This document shows, one piece after another, positions 53,682 through 61,202 of a stretch of 64,000 bases of DNA (position 1 is its first letter; each line of letters starts with the position of its first letter). The notes under the pieces are model-generated. The model was given only the letters and a program-made list of their open reading frames with translations. It had not been told where the DNA came from and did no database searches. The position numbers and the translations under genes were made by a program. Source of the stretch: Acidimangrovimonas pyrenivorans (GTDB lineage Bacteria > Pseudomonadota > Alphaproteobacteria > Rhodobacterales > Rhodobacteraceae); assembly GCF_042643245.1 (NCBI RefSeq), contig NZ_JBHRSK010000007.1, forward strand, positions 1 through 64,000, read 5' to 3'.

Positions 53682-54755
53682 ATGACGGCCCTCAACACCA
53701 TCCCCTTCGTCAGCGTGGCGAACATGAAGCGCCTGGTCCGCGACATCGGCCTGGAACGGTTCCTGGAGGAACTCGCCGGCTATATCGAAGAGGACTTCCG
53801 CAACTGGGAGGGCTTCGACAAGCGTCCGCGCGTGCCCGCCCATAGCCCCGAAGGCGTGATCGAGCTGATGCCGACCAGCAACGGCGAGCTCTACGGCTGC
53901 AAATACGTCAGCGGCTACCCGTCGAACACCAAGGTCGGGCGCCAGACCGTGACCGCCTTCGGTGTCCTGTCGGACGTCGCCAGCGGCTATCCGATCCTGC
54001 TGACCGAAATGACCCTGCTGACGGCCCTGCGCACGGCCGCGAACTCGGCCTTCGCCGCCCGGCTGCTGGCGCCCAAGGGGGCGCGGACCATGGCGTTGAT
54101 CGGCTCGGGCGCGCAATGCGACTTCCAGGCGGTGGCCTTCAAGGCGCTGCTCGGGATCGACCGGCTACGGCTTTACGACATCGACCGCGGCGCGATGGAG
54201 AAGGTCGCGCGCAACCTGACGCCGCGGGGCTTCGACATCACCCTGTGCAGCAGCGCCGAGGAGGCGGTCCAGGGCGCCGAGATCATCACCACGATCACCG
54301 CCGATATCCGCAACGCCACCATCCTGTCGGACAACATGATCGGCGAGGGCGTGCACATCAACGCGGTCGGCGGCGATTCCCCGGGCAAGACCGAGCTGCA
54401 GCGCGATATCCTGCTGCGCTCCAGCATCTTCGTCGAATACCCGCCCCAGACCTGGATCGAGGGCGAAATCCAGCAGCTGCCCGAAGACCACCCGGTGACC
54501 CAGCTCTGGCAGGTGGTGCGCGGCGAGGCGCCCGGCCGGACCGATGCCCGGCAGGTGACGCTGTTCGATTCCGTCGGCTTCGCGGTCGAGGATTTCGCGG
54601 CCCTGCGCTACGTGCGCGATCAGCTCGCCCATGCGCCGCATTTCGAAGAGCTCGACTTCCTCGTCGATCCCGAGGACCCGCGCGACCTCTTCGGCCTGCT
54701 GGGCGAGGGCGACGGCGTCCAGGACAACGCCGCCTCCCTGCGCCCGGCATCGTGA
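53682..54755 (+). CDS. ocd: ornithine cyclodeaminase
   Basis: This 357-residue protein closely follows the Pseudomonas putida ornithine cyclodeaminase pattern. Visible elements are IELMPTSNGELYGCKYV with substrate-binding K74, the NAD fold LIGSGAQCDFQA, and NAVGGDSPGKTEL with catalytic D232. The family converts ornithine to proline plus ammonia, and some members convert lysine to pipecolate. The pipecolate genes next door make the latter attractive. It follows CGGAG, and the transcript ends at the strong hairpin at 54774. Confidence 0.87.
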   Translation: MTALNTIPFVSVANMKRLVRDIGLERFLEELAGYIEEDFRNWEGFDKRPRVPAHSPEGVIELMPTSNGELYGCKYVSGYPSNTKVGRQTVTAFGVLSDVASGYPILLTEMTLLTALRTAANSAFAARLLAPKGARTMALIGSGAQCDFQAVAFKALLGIDRLRLYDIDRGAMEKVARNLTPRGFDITLCSSAEEAVQGAEIITTITADIRNATILSDNMIGEGVHINAVGGDSPGKTELQRDILLRSSIFVEYPPQTWIEGEIQQLPEDHPVTQLWQVVRGEAPGRTDARQVTLFDSVGFAVEDFAALRYVRDQLAHAPHFEELDFLVDPEDPRDLFGLLGEGDGVQDNAASLRPAS

Positions 54756-54773
54756 CGCGGGGCAGGCTGCACC

Positions 54774-54812
54774 GGGAACGGGCGCCGGGGTCAGGCCCCG
54801 GCGCCCGTTTCC
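54774..54812. terminator. strong bidirectional terminator between ocd and LysR
   Basis: Perfect 13-base arms (54778-54790, ACGGGCGCCGGGG, with 54796-54808) and a TCAGG loop extend to about 17 pairs including one G-U. TTT flanks the right arm and AA the left. It serves both convergent genes. The LysR stop codon lies in the loop. Confidence 0.85.
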
Positions 54813-55702
54813 GCCGTTCCGGTGACGATCCCGGCGATCCAGCGCATGAACAGCTCGAGCGACCGGCTGGCCGGTCGCGACGCGGGGGTGGCAAGGTAAT
54901 AGGCGCCGTCGAGTTCGAGATAGTCGGGCCAGGCCGCGACCAGCCGGCCGCGAGAAAATTCGATCTCGGCCAGGAATTCCGGCAACAGGGCGATGCCGAA
55001 CCCCTGCGCCGCGGCCTCGGCCATGGTCGCGAACTGATCGAACAGCATGCCGCGCAGGCCCTGGGCCGCGCAGCCGTGGCGCTCGAACCAGTGTTCCCAG
55101 CCGCCCGGGCGGCTCTCCAGATGCAGCAGCGGCGCCGACAGCAGCGTTTCGGCGCTGTCGGGCGGCGCGGCAAGGAGGCCGGGCGCGCAGACCGGGATCA
55201 CCCGGTCGCGCGTCAGCAGCAGGTGCTCCGTCCCGGGCCAGTCCGGCGCCCCGTAGTGAATCGCCGCATCGAATTTCTCGCGCCGGAAATCGACCGTCCC
55301 GAGCCGGGTGCCGAGATGCACCAGGATGTCGGGATGGGCGGCGTGGAACCGCCGCAGCCGCGGCGTCAGCCAATGGGTGGCGAAACTCGGCGGGACCGCC
55401 AGGCTGAGGCTGTCGCGCACGCCGTCGGCCCGCACCCGCAGGCTGGCGCGGGCGAGGTCCTCCAGGATGTCGCGCACCGAACGCGCATAGGCCGTCCCCG
55501 CCGAAGTCAGCGCCAGCCCCTTGCCCTCGCGCCGCAGCAGCGTCACCCCGATCTGCTCTTCCAGCACCTTGAGCTGACGGCTGACCGCGGAATGGCTGAG
55601 CGACAATTCCTCGGCCGCGGCGGTCGCGGTGCCGAGCCGCTCGACCGCTTCGAGGGCCAGCAGGGAGGGGATCGACGGCAGGAAGCGGCGGGGGGCGATC
55701 AT
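54791..55702 (-). CDS. LysR-family transcriptional regulator (GcvA-like)
   Basis: This 303-residue LysR protein begins with PRRFLPSIPSLLALEAVERL, the GcvA-type N-terminus. The HTH is at about residues 18-60 (LSLSHSAVSRQLKVLEEQIG). The substrate domain has SLAVPPSFATHWL and a C-terminal WIAGI. The start at 55702 is preferred over the longer frame. It is divergent from the pipecolate/2-aminoadipate operon across 97 bases and is its likely regulator. Its stop codon lies within the loop of the downstream terminator. Confidence 0.88.
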   Translation of the reverse strand: MIAPRRFLPSIPSLLALEAVERLGTATAAAEELSLSHSAVSRQLKVLEEQIGVTLLRREGKGLALTSAGTAYARSVRDILEDLARASLRVRADGVRDSLSLAVPPSFATHWLTPRLRRFHAAHPDILVHLGTRLGTVDFRREKFDAAIHYGAPDWPGTEHLLLTRDRVIPVCAPGLLAAPPDSAETLLSAPLLHLESRPGGWEHWFERHGCAAQGLRGMLFDQFATMAEAAAQGFGIALLPEFLAEIEFSRGRLVAAWPDYLELDGAYYLATPASRPASRSLELFMRWIAGIVTGTAETGAGA

Positions 55703-55799
55703 GTGCGTTTTGCTCCAACCATTGAGACAAACAATCACTAAAATATCGCCCGCCAATGTTCTAGCCTGAAACTAAAGGAACGAAAGCGCGGGACACACC

Positions 55800-56987
55800 A
55801 TGACCGGAACCAGCAGTTTCAGACGCGCGGAGCGGATGTCGGGCATCGAGATATCCGAGATCGTGCAGCTCAGCGAGGCGGCGGCGGCGCTCAGGGCGGA
55901 GGGGCGCGACGTGGTCGCGCTCTCGACCGGAGAACCGGACTTCCCGACCCCGCCGCACGTGATCGCGGCGGCCCATGCCGCGGCTGCGGCCGGCCAGACC
56001 CGCTATACGCCGACCCTCGGCACCCCGGCGTTGCGCGCGGCGATCGCCGCCGCTGCCGGGACCGTCGCCGGGGAGGTGATCGTCTCGACCGGGGCCAAGC
56101 AGGTCCTGGCCAATGCGATGCTGGCGACGCTCGACCCCGGCGACGAGGTAATCATGCCGGCGCCCTGCTGGACCAGCTATGCCGACATCGTCACCCTTGC
56201 CGGCGGGCGCCCGGTCGTCCTGCCCTGCCCCGCCGCGCAGGGCTTCAAGCTGCGCCCCGAAGAGCTGGCGCGGGCGATCACGGGGCGCAGCCGCTGGCTG
56301 ATGCTCAACAGCCCCTCGAACCCGACCGGCGCGATCTATTCCCGCGAAGAGCTGCGCGCCCTTGCCGAGGTGCTGGCCGATCATCCGCAGGTCATGGTGC
56401 TGTCGGACGAGATCTACCGTCACCTCGCCTTCAGCCCCTGGACCTCGATGCGCGAAGCCGCGCCCGAGCTGACCGAACGGCTGCTGATCGTCGACGGCGT
56501 GTCCAAGGCCTATTCGATGACCGGCTGGCGCATCGGCTGGGGGATCGGTCCGGCGCCGATGATCCGGGCGATGGGAGCGGTGCAGGGCCAGGTGACCTCG
56601 GGCGCCTCGTCGGTGTCGCAGGCGGCGGCGCTGGCGGCGCTGACCGGCGACCAGGGCCTGCTGGACACCCGGCGCGCGGCCTTGCGGGCCCGGCGCGACC
56701 GGGTGGTCGCGGCGCTGAACGCGCTGCCGGGCGTTACCTGCGCCGCTCCGGACGGCGCCTTCTATGCCTTTCCCGATATCACCGGCGCCATGGAACGGCT
56801 CGGGGCGGAAAGCGACGCCGCGTTCTGCAAGCTGGTGCTGGACCGCGCCGGCCTTGCCATCGTGCCCGGCCGCGCCTTCGGCCTGCCCGGCCACGCGCGG
56901 CTGTCCTTCGCCTATTCCGACGCCGATCTCGACGCCGGGCTCGACCGCCTGAGCGCCGTCTTGGCGCCGGGCCCGGTCGCGGCGTGA
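55800..56987 (+). CDS. PLP class I/II aminotransferase, probable 2-aminoadipate aminotransferase
   Basis: This 395-residue fold type I aminotransferase is of the AspC/AAT-alpha group. The PLP lysine is K236 (VSKAYSMTGWR), with NSPSNPTGA, SDEIY and C-terminal ARLSFAYS blocks. Among aromatic, aspartate and 2-aminoadipate activities, the last fits best because the AmaB-like gene makes 2-aminoadipate and HglS consumes 2-oxoadipate. The ATG at 55800 is the first of two possible starts. Confidence 0.8.
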   Translation: MTGTSSFRRAERMSGIEISEIVQLSEAAAALRAEGRDVVALSTGEPDFPTPPHVIAAAHAAAAAGQTRYTPTLGTPALRAAIAAAAGTVAGEVIVSTGAKQVLANAMLATLDPGDEVIMPAPCWTSYADIVTLAGGRPVVLPCPAAQGFKLRPEELARAITGRSRWLMLNSPSNPTGAIYSREELRALAEVLADHPQVMVLSDEIYRHLAFSPWTSMREAAPELTERLLIVDGVSKAYSMTGWRIGWGIGPAPMIRAMGAVQGQVTSGASSVSQAAALAALTGDQGLLDTRRAALRARRDRVVAALNALPGVTCAAPDGAFYAFPDITGAMERLGAESDAAFCKLVLDRAGLAIVPGRAFGLPGHARLSFAYSDADLDAGLDRLSAVLAPGPVAA

Positions 56988-57036
56988 CCCTACCCGGGCG
57001 CCGGACGCACCCGCAAGACATCAACAGGAGACGCAA

Positions 57037-58530
57037 ATGACACATGAAGACGTTCTGAAAGCCGCCGGGTTCGGCGCCGCGGAGTTGCGTGGCGGGACAT
57101 TGGCGGTGCGCTCGCCGATCGACGGGGCCGAGGTGGCGCGGATCCGCGAGACCGAAGCCGCCGAGATGCCGGCGATCATCGCCCGCGCGCAGCAGGCCTT
57201 CCGGGCCTGGCGCGCGGTGCCGGCGCCGCGGCGGGGCGAACTGGTGCGGCTGCTGGGCGAGGAGCTGCGCGCCGCCAAGGACGAGCTCGGCGCGCTGGTG
57301 ACGCTGGAGGCCGGCAAGATCACCTCCGAGGGGCTCGGCGAGGTTCAGGAGATGATCGACATCTGCGATTTCGCCACCGGCCTGTCGCGCCAGCTCTACG
57401 GCTACACCATCGCCTCGGAACGGCCCGGCCACCGCATGGCCGAGACCTGGCACCCGATCGGGCCGGTCGGCATCATCTCGGCCTTCAACTTCCCGGTCGC
57501 CGTCTGGTCCTGGAACGCGGCGATGGCGCTGGTCTGCGGCAATCCGATCATCTGGAAACCGTCCGAGAAGACACCGCTGACGGCGATGGCCTGCCTCAAG
57601 ATCCTCGACCGCGCGCTGGCGCGCTTCGGCGATGCGCCCGAGGGTCTGGCCCAGCTGGTGATCGGCGGCCCCGAGATCGGCGCGGCGCTGGTCGACAGCC
57701 GCGACGTCCCCGTCGTTTCGGCCACCGGCTCGACCCGGATGGGGGCCCAGGTCGGGCCGAAGGTGGCGGCGCGCTTCGGTCGGCCGATCCTCGAACTGGG
57801 CGGCAACAACGCGATGATCGTCGCGCCCTCGGCCGATCTCGACATGGCGGTGCGTGCCATCGTCTTCTCGGCCGTCGGCACGGCGGGCCAGCGCTGCACC
57901 TCGCTGCGCCGGCTGATCGTGCATGACAGCATCCGCACCGATCTGGTCGCGAAGCTCAGGGCCGCCTATGCCTCGCTGCCGGTCGGAGATCCGCGCGCGC
58001 CCGGCACCCTGGTCGGGCCGCTGGTCGACGAGGCCGCGCTCGACGCGATGCAGGCGGCGCTGGCGCAGGCCCGGTCCGAGGGCGGCACCGTGCATGGCGG
58101 CGCCGTGGCCGCGGGCGTGGCCGGCGGCGCCTATGCGGCCCCGGCGCTGGTCGAGATGCCGGCCCAGAGCGCGATCGTGAAGACCGAGACCTTCGCCCCG
58201 ATCCTCTACGTCGTCGGCTACGAAACGCTCGACGAGGCGATCGCGCTGCAGAACGACGTGCCCCAGGGCCTGAGCTCCTGCATCTTCACCCTGAACATGC
58301 GCGAGGCCGAAACCTTCCTCTCGGCCACCGGTTCGGATTGCGGCATCGCCAACGTCAATATCGGCCCCTCGGGCGCCGAGATCGGCGGCGCCTTCGGCGG
58401 CGAGAAGGAAACCGGCGGCGGGCGCGAGAGCGGCTCGGACGCCTGGAAGGGCTACATGCGGCGCCAGACCTCGACCGTCAACTTCTCGGCCGAACTGCCC
58501 CTCGCCCAGGGGGTGAAGTTTGACCTCTGA
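57037..58530 (+). CDS. amaB: L-piperidine-6-carboxylate / 2-aminoadipate-semialdehyde dehydrogenase (AmaB-like, ALDH7)
   Basis: This 497-residue aldehyde dehydrogenase of the ALDH7 family oxidises piperideine-6-carboxylate (aminoadipate semialdehyde) to 2-aminoadipate. The catalytic cysteine is C287 (GTAGQRCTSLRR). The glutamate lies in ILELGGNNAMIV, and SAFNFPVAVWSWN carries the oxyanion asparagine. GPSGAEIGGAFGGEKETGGG near the end is characteristic of ALDH7. The ATG follows CAGGAGA. The next gene overlaps its stop. Confidence 0.85.
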   Translation: MTHEDVLKAAGFGAAELRGGTLAVRSPIDGAEVARIRETEAAEMPAIIARAQQAFRAWRAVPAPRRGELVRLLGEELRAAKDELGALVTLEAGKITSEGLGEVQEMIDICDFATGLSRQLYGYTIASERPGHRMAETWHPIGPVGIISAFNFPVAVWSWNAAMALVCGNPIIWKPSEKTPLTAMACLKILDRALARFGDAPEGLAQLVIGGPEIGAALVDSRDVPVVSATGSTRMGAQVGPKVAARFGRPILELGGNNAMIVAPSADLDMAVRAIVFSAVGTAGQRCTSLRRLIVHDSIRTDLVAKLRAAYASLPVGDPRAPGTLVGPLVDEAALDAMQAALAQARSEGGTVHGGAVAAGVAGGAYAAPALVEMPAQSAIVKTETFAPILYVVGYETLDEAIALQNDVPQGLSSCIFTLNMREAETFLSATGSDCGIANVNIGPSGAEIGGAFGGEKETGGGRESGSDAWKGYMRRQTSTVNFSAELPLAQGVKFDL

Positions 58531-59800
58531 TCCCAATTGCAGCCTCTGGGCCGCAAGCGCGGAGGAGCGGGTGACGCCGGACGAGCTGGCGCCGGCCCGG
58601 GTCGACCTCGTCATCGTCGGCGGCGGCTTCACCGGCTGCGCGGCGGCGCTGGAGGCGGCGCGGACCGGGGCGACGGTCGCGCTGCTGGAGGCCGAGACCA
58701 TCGGCCATGGCGGCTCGGGGCGCAATGTCGGGCTGGTCAATGCCGGGCTCTGGCTGCCGCCCGAGACCGTCATCGCCGAGATGGGAGACGCGCCGGGACG
58801 CCGCCTGCTGGCGGCGCTCTCGGCGGCGCCGGGGCAGGTCTTCGACCTGATCGCCCGCGAGGGCATCGCCTGCGAGGCGACACGCGCGGGCACCCTGCAT
58901 CTGGCCCATTCCGCGGCCGGGCTGCGCGATCTGCGCGAGCGTTGCCGCCAGGGGGGCGCGCTCGGCGCGCCGCTCGCGCTGCTCGACGCGGCCGAGGCGG
59001 CGCGGCGCACCGGCTCGGCCGCGTTCCACGGCGCGCTCTTCGACCCCCGCGCGGGCACCGTCCAGCCGCTCGCCTATGCCCGCGGCCTGGCGCGCGCCGC
59101 GCGCGCCGCCGGAGCGAGGCTCCATGAACGCGCCCCGGTGGCCGCGATCGCGCGCAAGGACAGCGGCTGGGAGGTGACGGCGAACGGCACGGTGCTGCGC
59201 GCCGACGCGCTGCTGCTGGCGACCAATGCCTATCACGGCGCCGCCGCCGGCATGCCGCGGCCGCGCTTCACGCCGGTCCATTACAGCCAGTTCGCCACCG
59301 CGCCCCTGCCCGACGCGCTCCGCGCCCGCATCCTGCCCGGCGGCGAAGGTTGCTGGGACACGGCAACGGTGATGTCCTCGTTCCGCATGGACCGGGCCGG
59401 GCGGCTGGTGCTGGGCGGGATCGGCGATGTCTCGGGACCGGGCGCCTGGTTCCACACCCGCTGGGCGCGGCGCAAGCTGCGCGCACTCTTTCCCGAGCTG
59501 CCTTCCGTCCCCTTCAGCCATCACTGGCAGGGGCGGATCGCGATGACCTCGGACCACATTCCAAAGCTGCTCGACATCGGCCCGCGCGGCTTCGCGATCT
59601 TCGGCTATTCCGGACGCGGCATCGCGCCGGGCACCGCGCTCGGCACCGCCGCCGCCCGGGCGCTGCTGGGCGCCGGACCCGAGGCCCTGCCGCTGCCGGT
59701 CCGGACCGGCCATAGCGAACACCTGCCCGCGCTGCGCGCCGCCTATTACGAATGCGGCGCGACGCTGACCCATGCCCTCCTTCCCCTTCCGAAACCCTGA
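58520..59800 (+). CDS. amaA: FAD-dependent L-pipecolate oxidase (AmaA-like)
   Basis: This 426-residue DAO-family flavoprotein has FAD motif LVIVGGGFTGCAAALEA at about residue 30 and HGGSGRNVGLVNAG downstream, with a C-terminal GPRGFAIFGYSGRGIAPGTA block. It resembles the AmaA/PuuB group. AmaA oxidises pipecolate to piperideine-6-carboxylate and passes electrons to the respiratory chain. The start is TTG at 58520, overlapping amaB by 11 bases, since no ATG precedes the Rossmann strand. The substrate is inferred from the amaB and hglS neighbours. Confidence 0.78.
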   Translation: MTSDPNCSLWAASAEERVTPDELAPARVDLVIVGGGFTGCAAALEAARTGATVALLEAETIGHGGSGRNVGLVNAGLWLPPETVIAEMGDAPGRRLLAALSAAPGQVFDLIAREGIACEATRAGTLHLAHSAAGLRDLRERCRQGGALGAPLALLDAAEAARRTGSAAFHGALFDPRAGTVQPLAYARGLARAARAAGARLHERAPVAAIARKDSGWEVTANGTVLRADALLLATNAYHGAAAGMPRPRFTPVHYSQFATAPLPDALRARILPGGEGCWDTATVMSSFRMDRAGRLVLGGIGDVSGPGAWFHTRWARRKLRALFPELPSVPFSHHWQGRIAMTSDHIPKLLDIGPRGFAIFGYSGRGIAPGTALGTAAARALLGAGPEALPLPVRTGHSEHLPALRAAYYECGATLTHALLPLPKP

Positions 59801-59810
59801 GGCTCCCGCA

Positions 59811-61202
59811 ATGACCGACCACATGCATCCCGACGACATCCGCACCCTCTTCTCGCGCGCGATGTCGGATATGTACCGCGCCGAGGTGCCGCAATACGGC
59901 GCCCTCATCGACCTGGTGCGCGCGGTCAACGCGGCGACGCTGGAGGCCGATCCGGACCTCGCCGCGCAGCTCGACGCGGGCGGCGAGCGCGCGCGGCTCG
60001 ACGTCGAGCGCCACGGCGCGATCCGGCTGGGCACCGCCGAGGAGCTTGCCGGCATCCGCCGCATGTTCGCGGTGATGGGGATGTATCCGGTGGGCTATTA
60101 CGACCTTTCCGTGGCCGGGCTGCCGGTCCATTCCACCGCCTTCCGCCCGATCACGCCCGAGGCACTGGCGCGCAATCCCTTCCGCGTCTTCACCTCGCTG
60201 ATCCGGCTCGAGCTGGTCGAGGACCGGGCGCTGGCCGAGACGGCCGCGGCGATCCTCGCCCAGCGCCGCATCTTCACCCCCGGCGCACTGACGCTGATCG
60301 ACCGGGCCGAGGCGGAAGGCGGGTTGTCGGCGGCCGACGCCCGGCGCTTCGTCGCCGAGGCGCTGCAGACATTCCGCTGGCACTCCGAGGCGACGGTCAG
60401 TTCCGAGACCTATGCCGCGCTGCACGAGGCCCACCGGCTGATCGCCGACGTGGTCAGCTTTCGCGGGCCGCATATCAACCACCTGACGCCGCGCACCCTG
60501 GACATCGATGCGGTGCAGGCCGCGATGCCCCGGCGCGGGATCACGCCCAAGGCGGTGGTCGAGGGTCCGCCGCGGCGTCGCGCGCCGATCCTGCTGCGCC
60601 AGACCTCGTTCAAGGCGCTGGAAGAGACCGTGCGCTTCCAGGGCGCGGCGGCGGCCGGCCGCCACACCGCCCGCTTCGGCGAGATCGAACAGCGAGGGGT
60701 GGCCCTGAAGCCGGCCGGGCGCGCGCTTTACGACCGCTGCCTCGCCGCGGCGCGGGCCAGCGCCCCGGTCGGGGCCGACGGCAGCGGCGGCGCCGCCTAT
60801 GTCGCCGCGCTCGAGGCACGCTTCGCCGCGTTTCCCGACGATGCCGCCCGCCTGCGCCGCGACGGTCTCGCCTACTTCCGCTATCGCCCGGCCGGCGGCG
60901 CCGTGCCCCCCGCGGCCAGCGTCGAGGCGCTGATCGAAGCCGGCCGGCTGATCGCCGATCCGCAGACCTACGAGGATTTCCTGCCGGTCTCCGCGGCCGG
61001 CATCTTCCAGTCGAACCTCGGCAGCGACGCCCAGTCCAACTACAGCGCCGCGGCCAACCGCGAGGCCTTCGAGACCGCGCTCGGGGCGCAGGTGACCGAC
61101 GCCGACCGGCTCTACCGGGCGGCGGAGAAGCAGAGCCTGCGCCGCGCGCTCGCCGCGCTTGGCCAGGATCATCTGATCGCCCGCCTGTCGGACGCCGCCT
61201 GA
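59811..61202 (+). CDS. hglS: 2-oxoadipate dioxygenase/decarboxylase (2-hydroxyglutarate synthase, DUF1338)
   Basis: This 463-residue DUF1338/VOC-fold Fe(II) enzyme converts 2-oxoadipate and O2 to D-2-hydroxyglutarate and CO2. The hallmark VHSTAFRP (near residue 106) supplies a metal histidine and substrate arginine. GPHINHLTPRTLDID provides the second histidine, and the C-terminal DFLPVSAAGIFQSNLG is strongly conserved in the family. The length fits HglS/YdcJ. The ATG at 59811 is used. The frame upstream overlaps amaA. The next gene starts immediately after its stop. Confidence 0.9.
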   Translation: MTDHMHPDDIRTLFSRAMSDMYRAEVPQYGALIDLVRAVNAATLEADPDLAAQLDAGGERARLDVERHGAIRLGTAEELAGIRRMFAVMGMYPVGYYDLSVAGLPVHSTAFRPITPEALARNPFRVFTSLIRLELVEDRALAETAAAILAQRRIFTPGALTLIDRAEAEGGLSAADARRFVAEALQTFRWHSEATVSSETYAALHEAHRLIADVVSFRGPHINHLTPRTLDIDAVQAAMPRRGITPKAVVEGPPRRRAPILLRQTSFKALEETVRFQGAAAAGRHTARFGEIEQRGVALKPAGRALYDRCLAAARASAPVGADGSGGAAYVAALEARFAAFPDDAARLRRDGLAYFRYRPAGGAVPPAASVEALIEAGRLIADPQTYEDFLPVSAAGIFQSNLGSDAQSNYSAAANREAFETALGAQVTDADRLYRAAEKQSLRRALAALGQDHLIARLSDAA

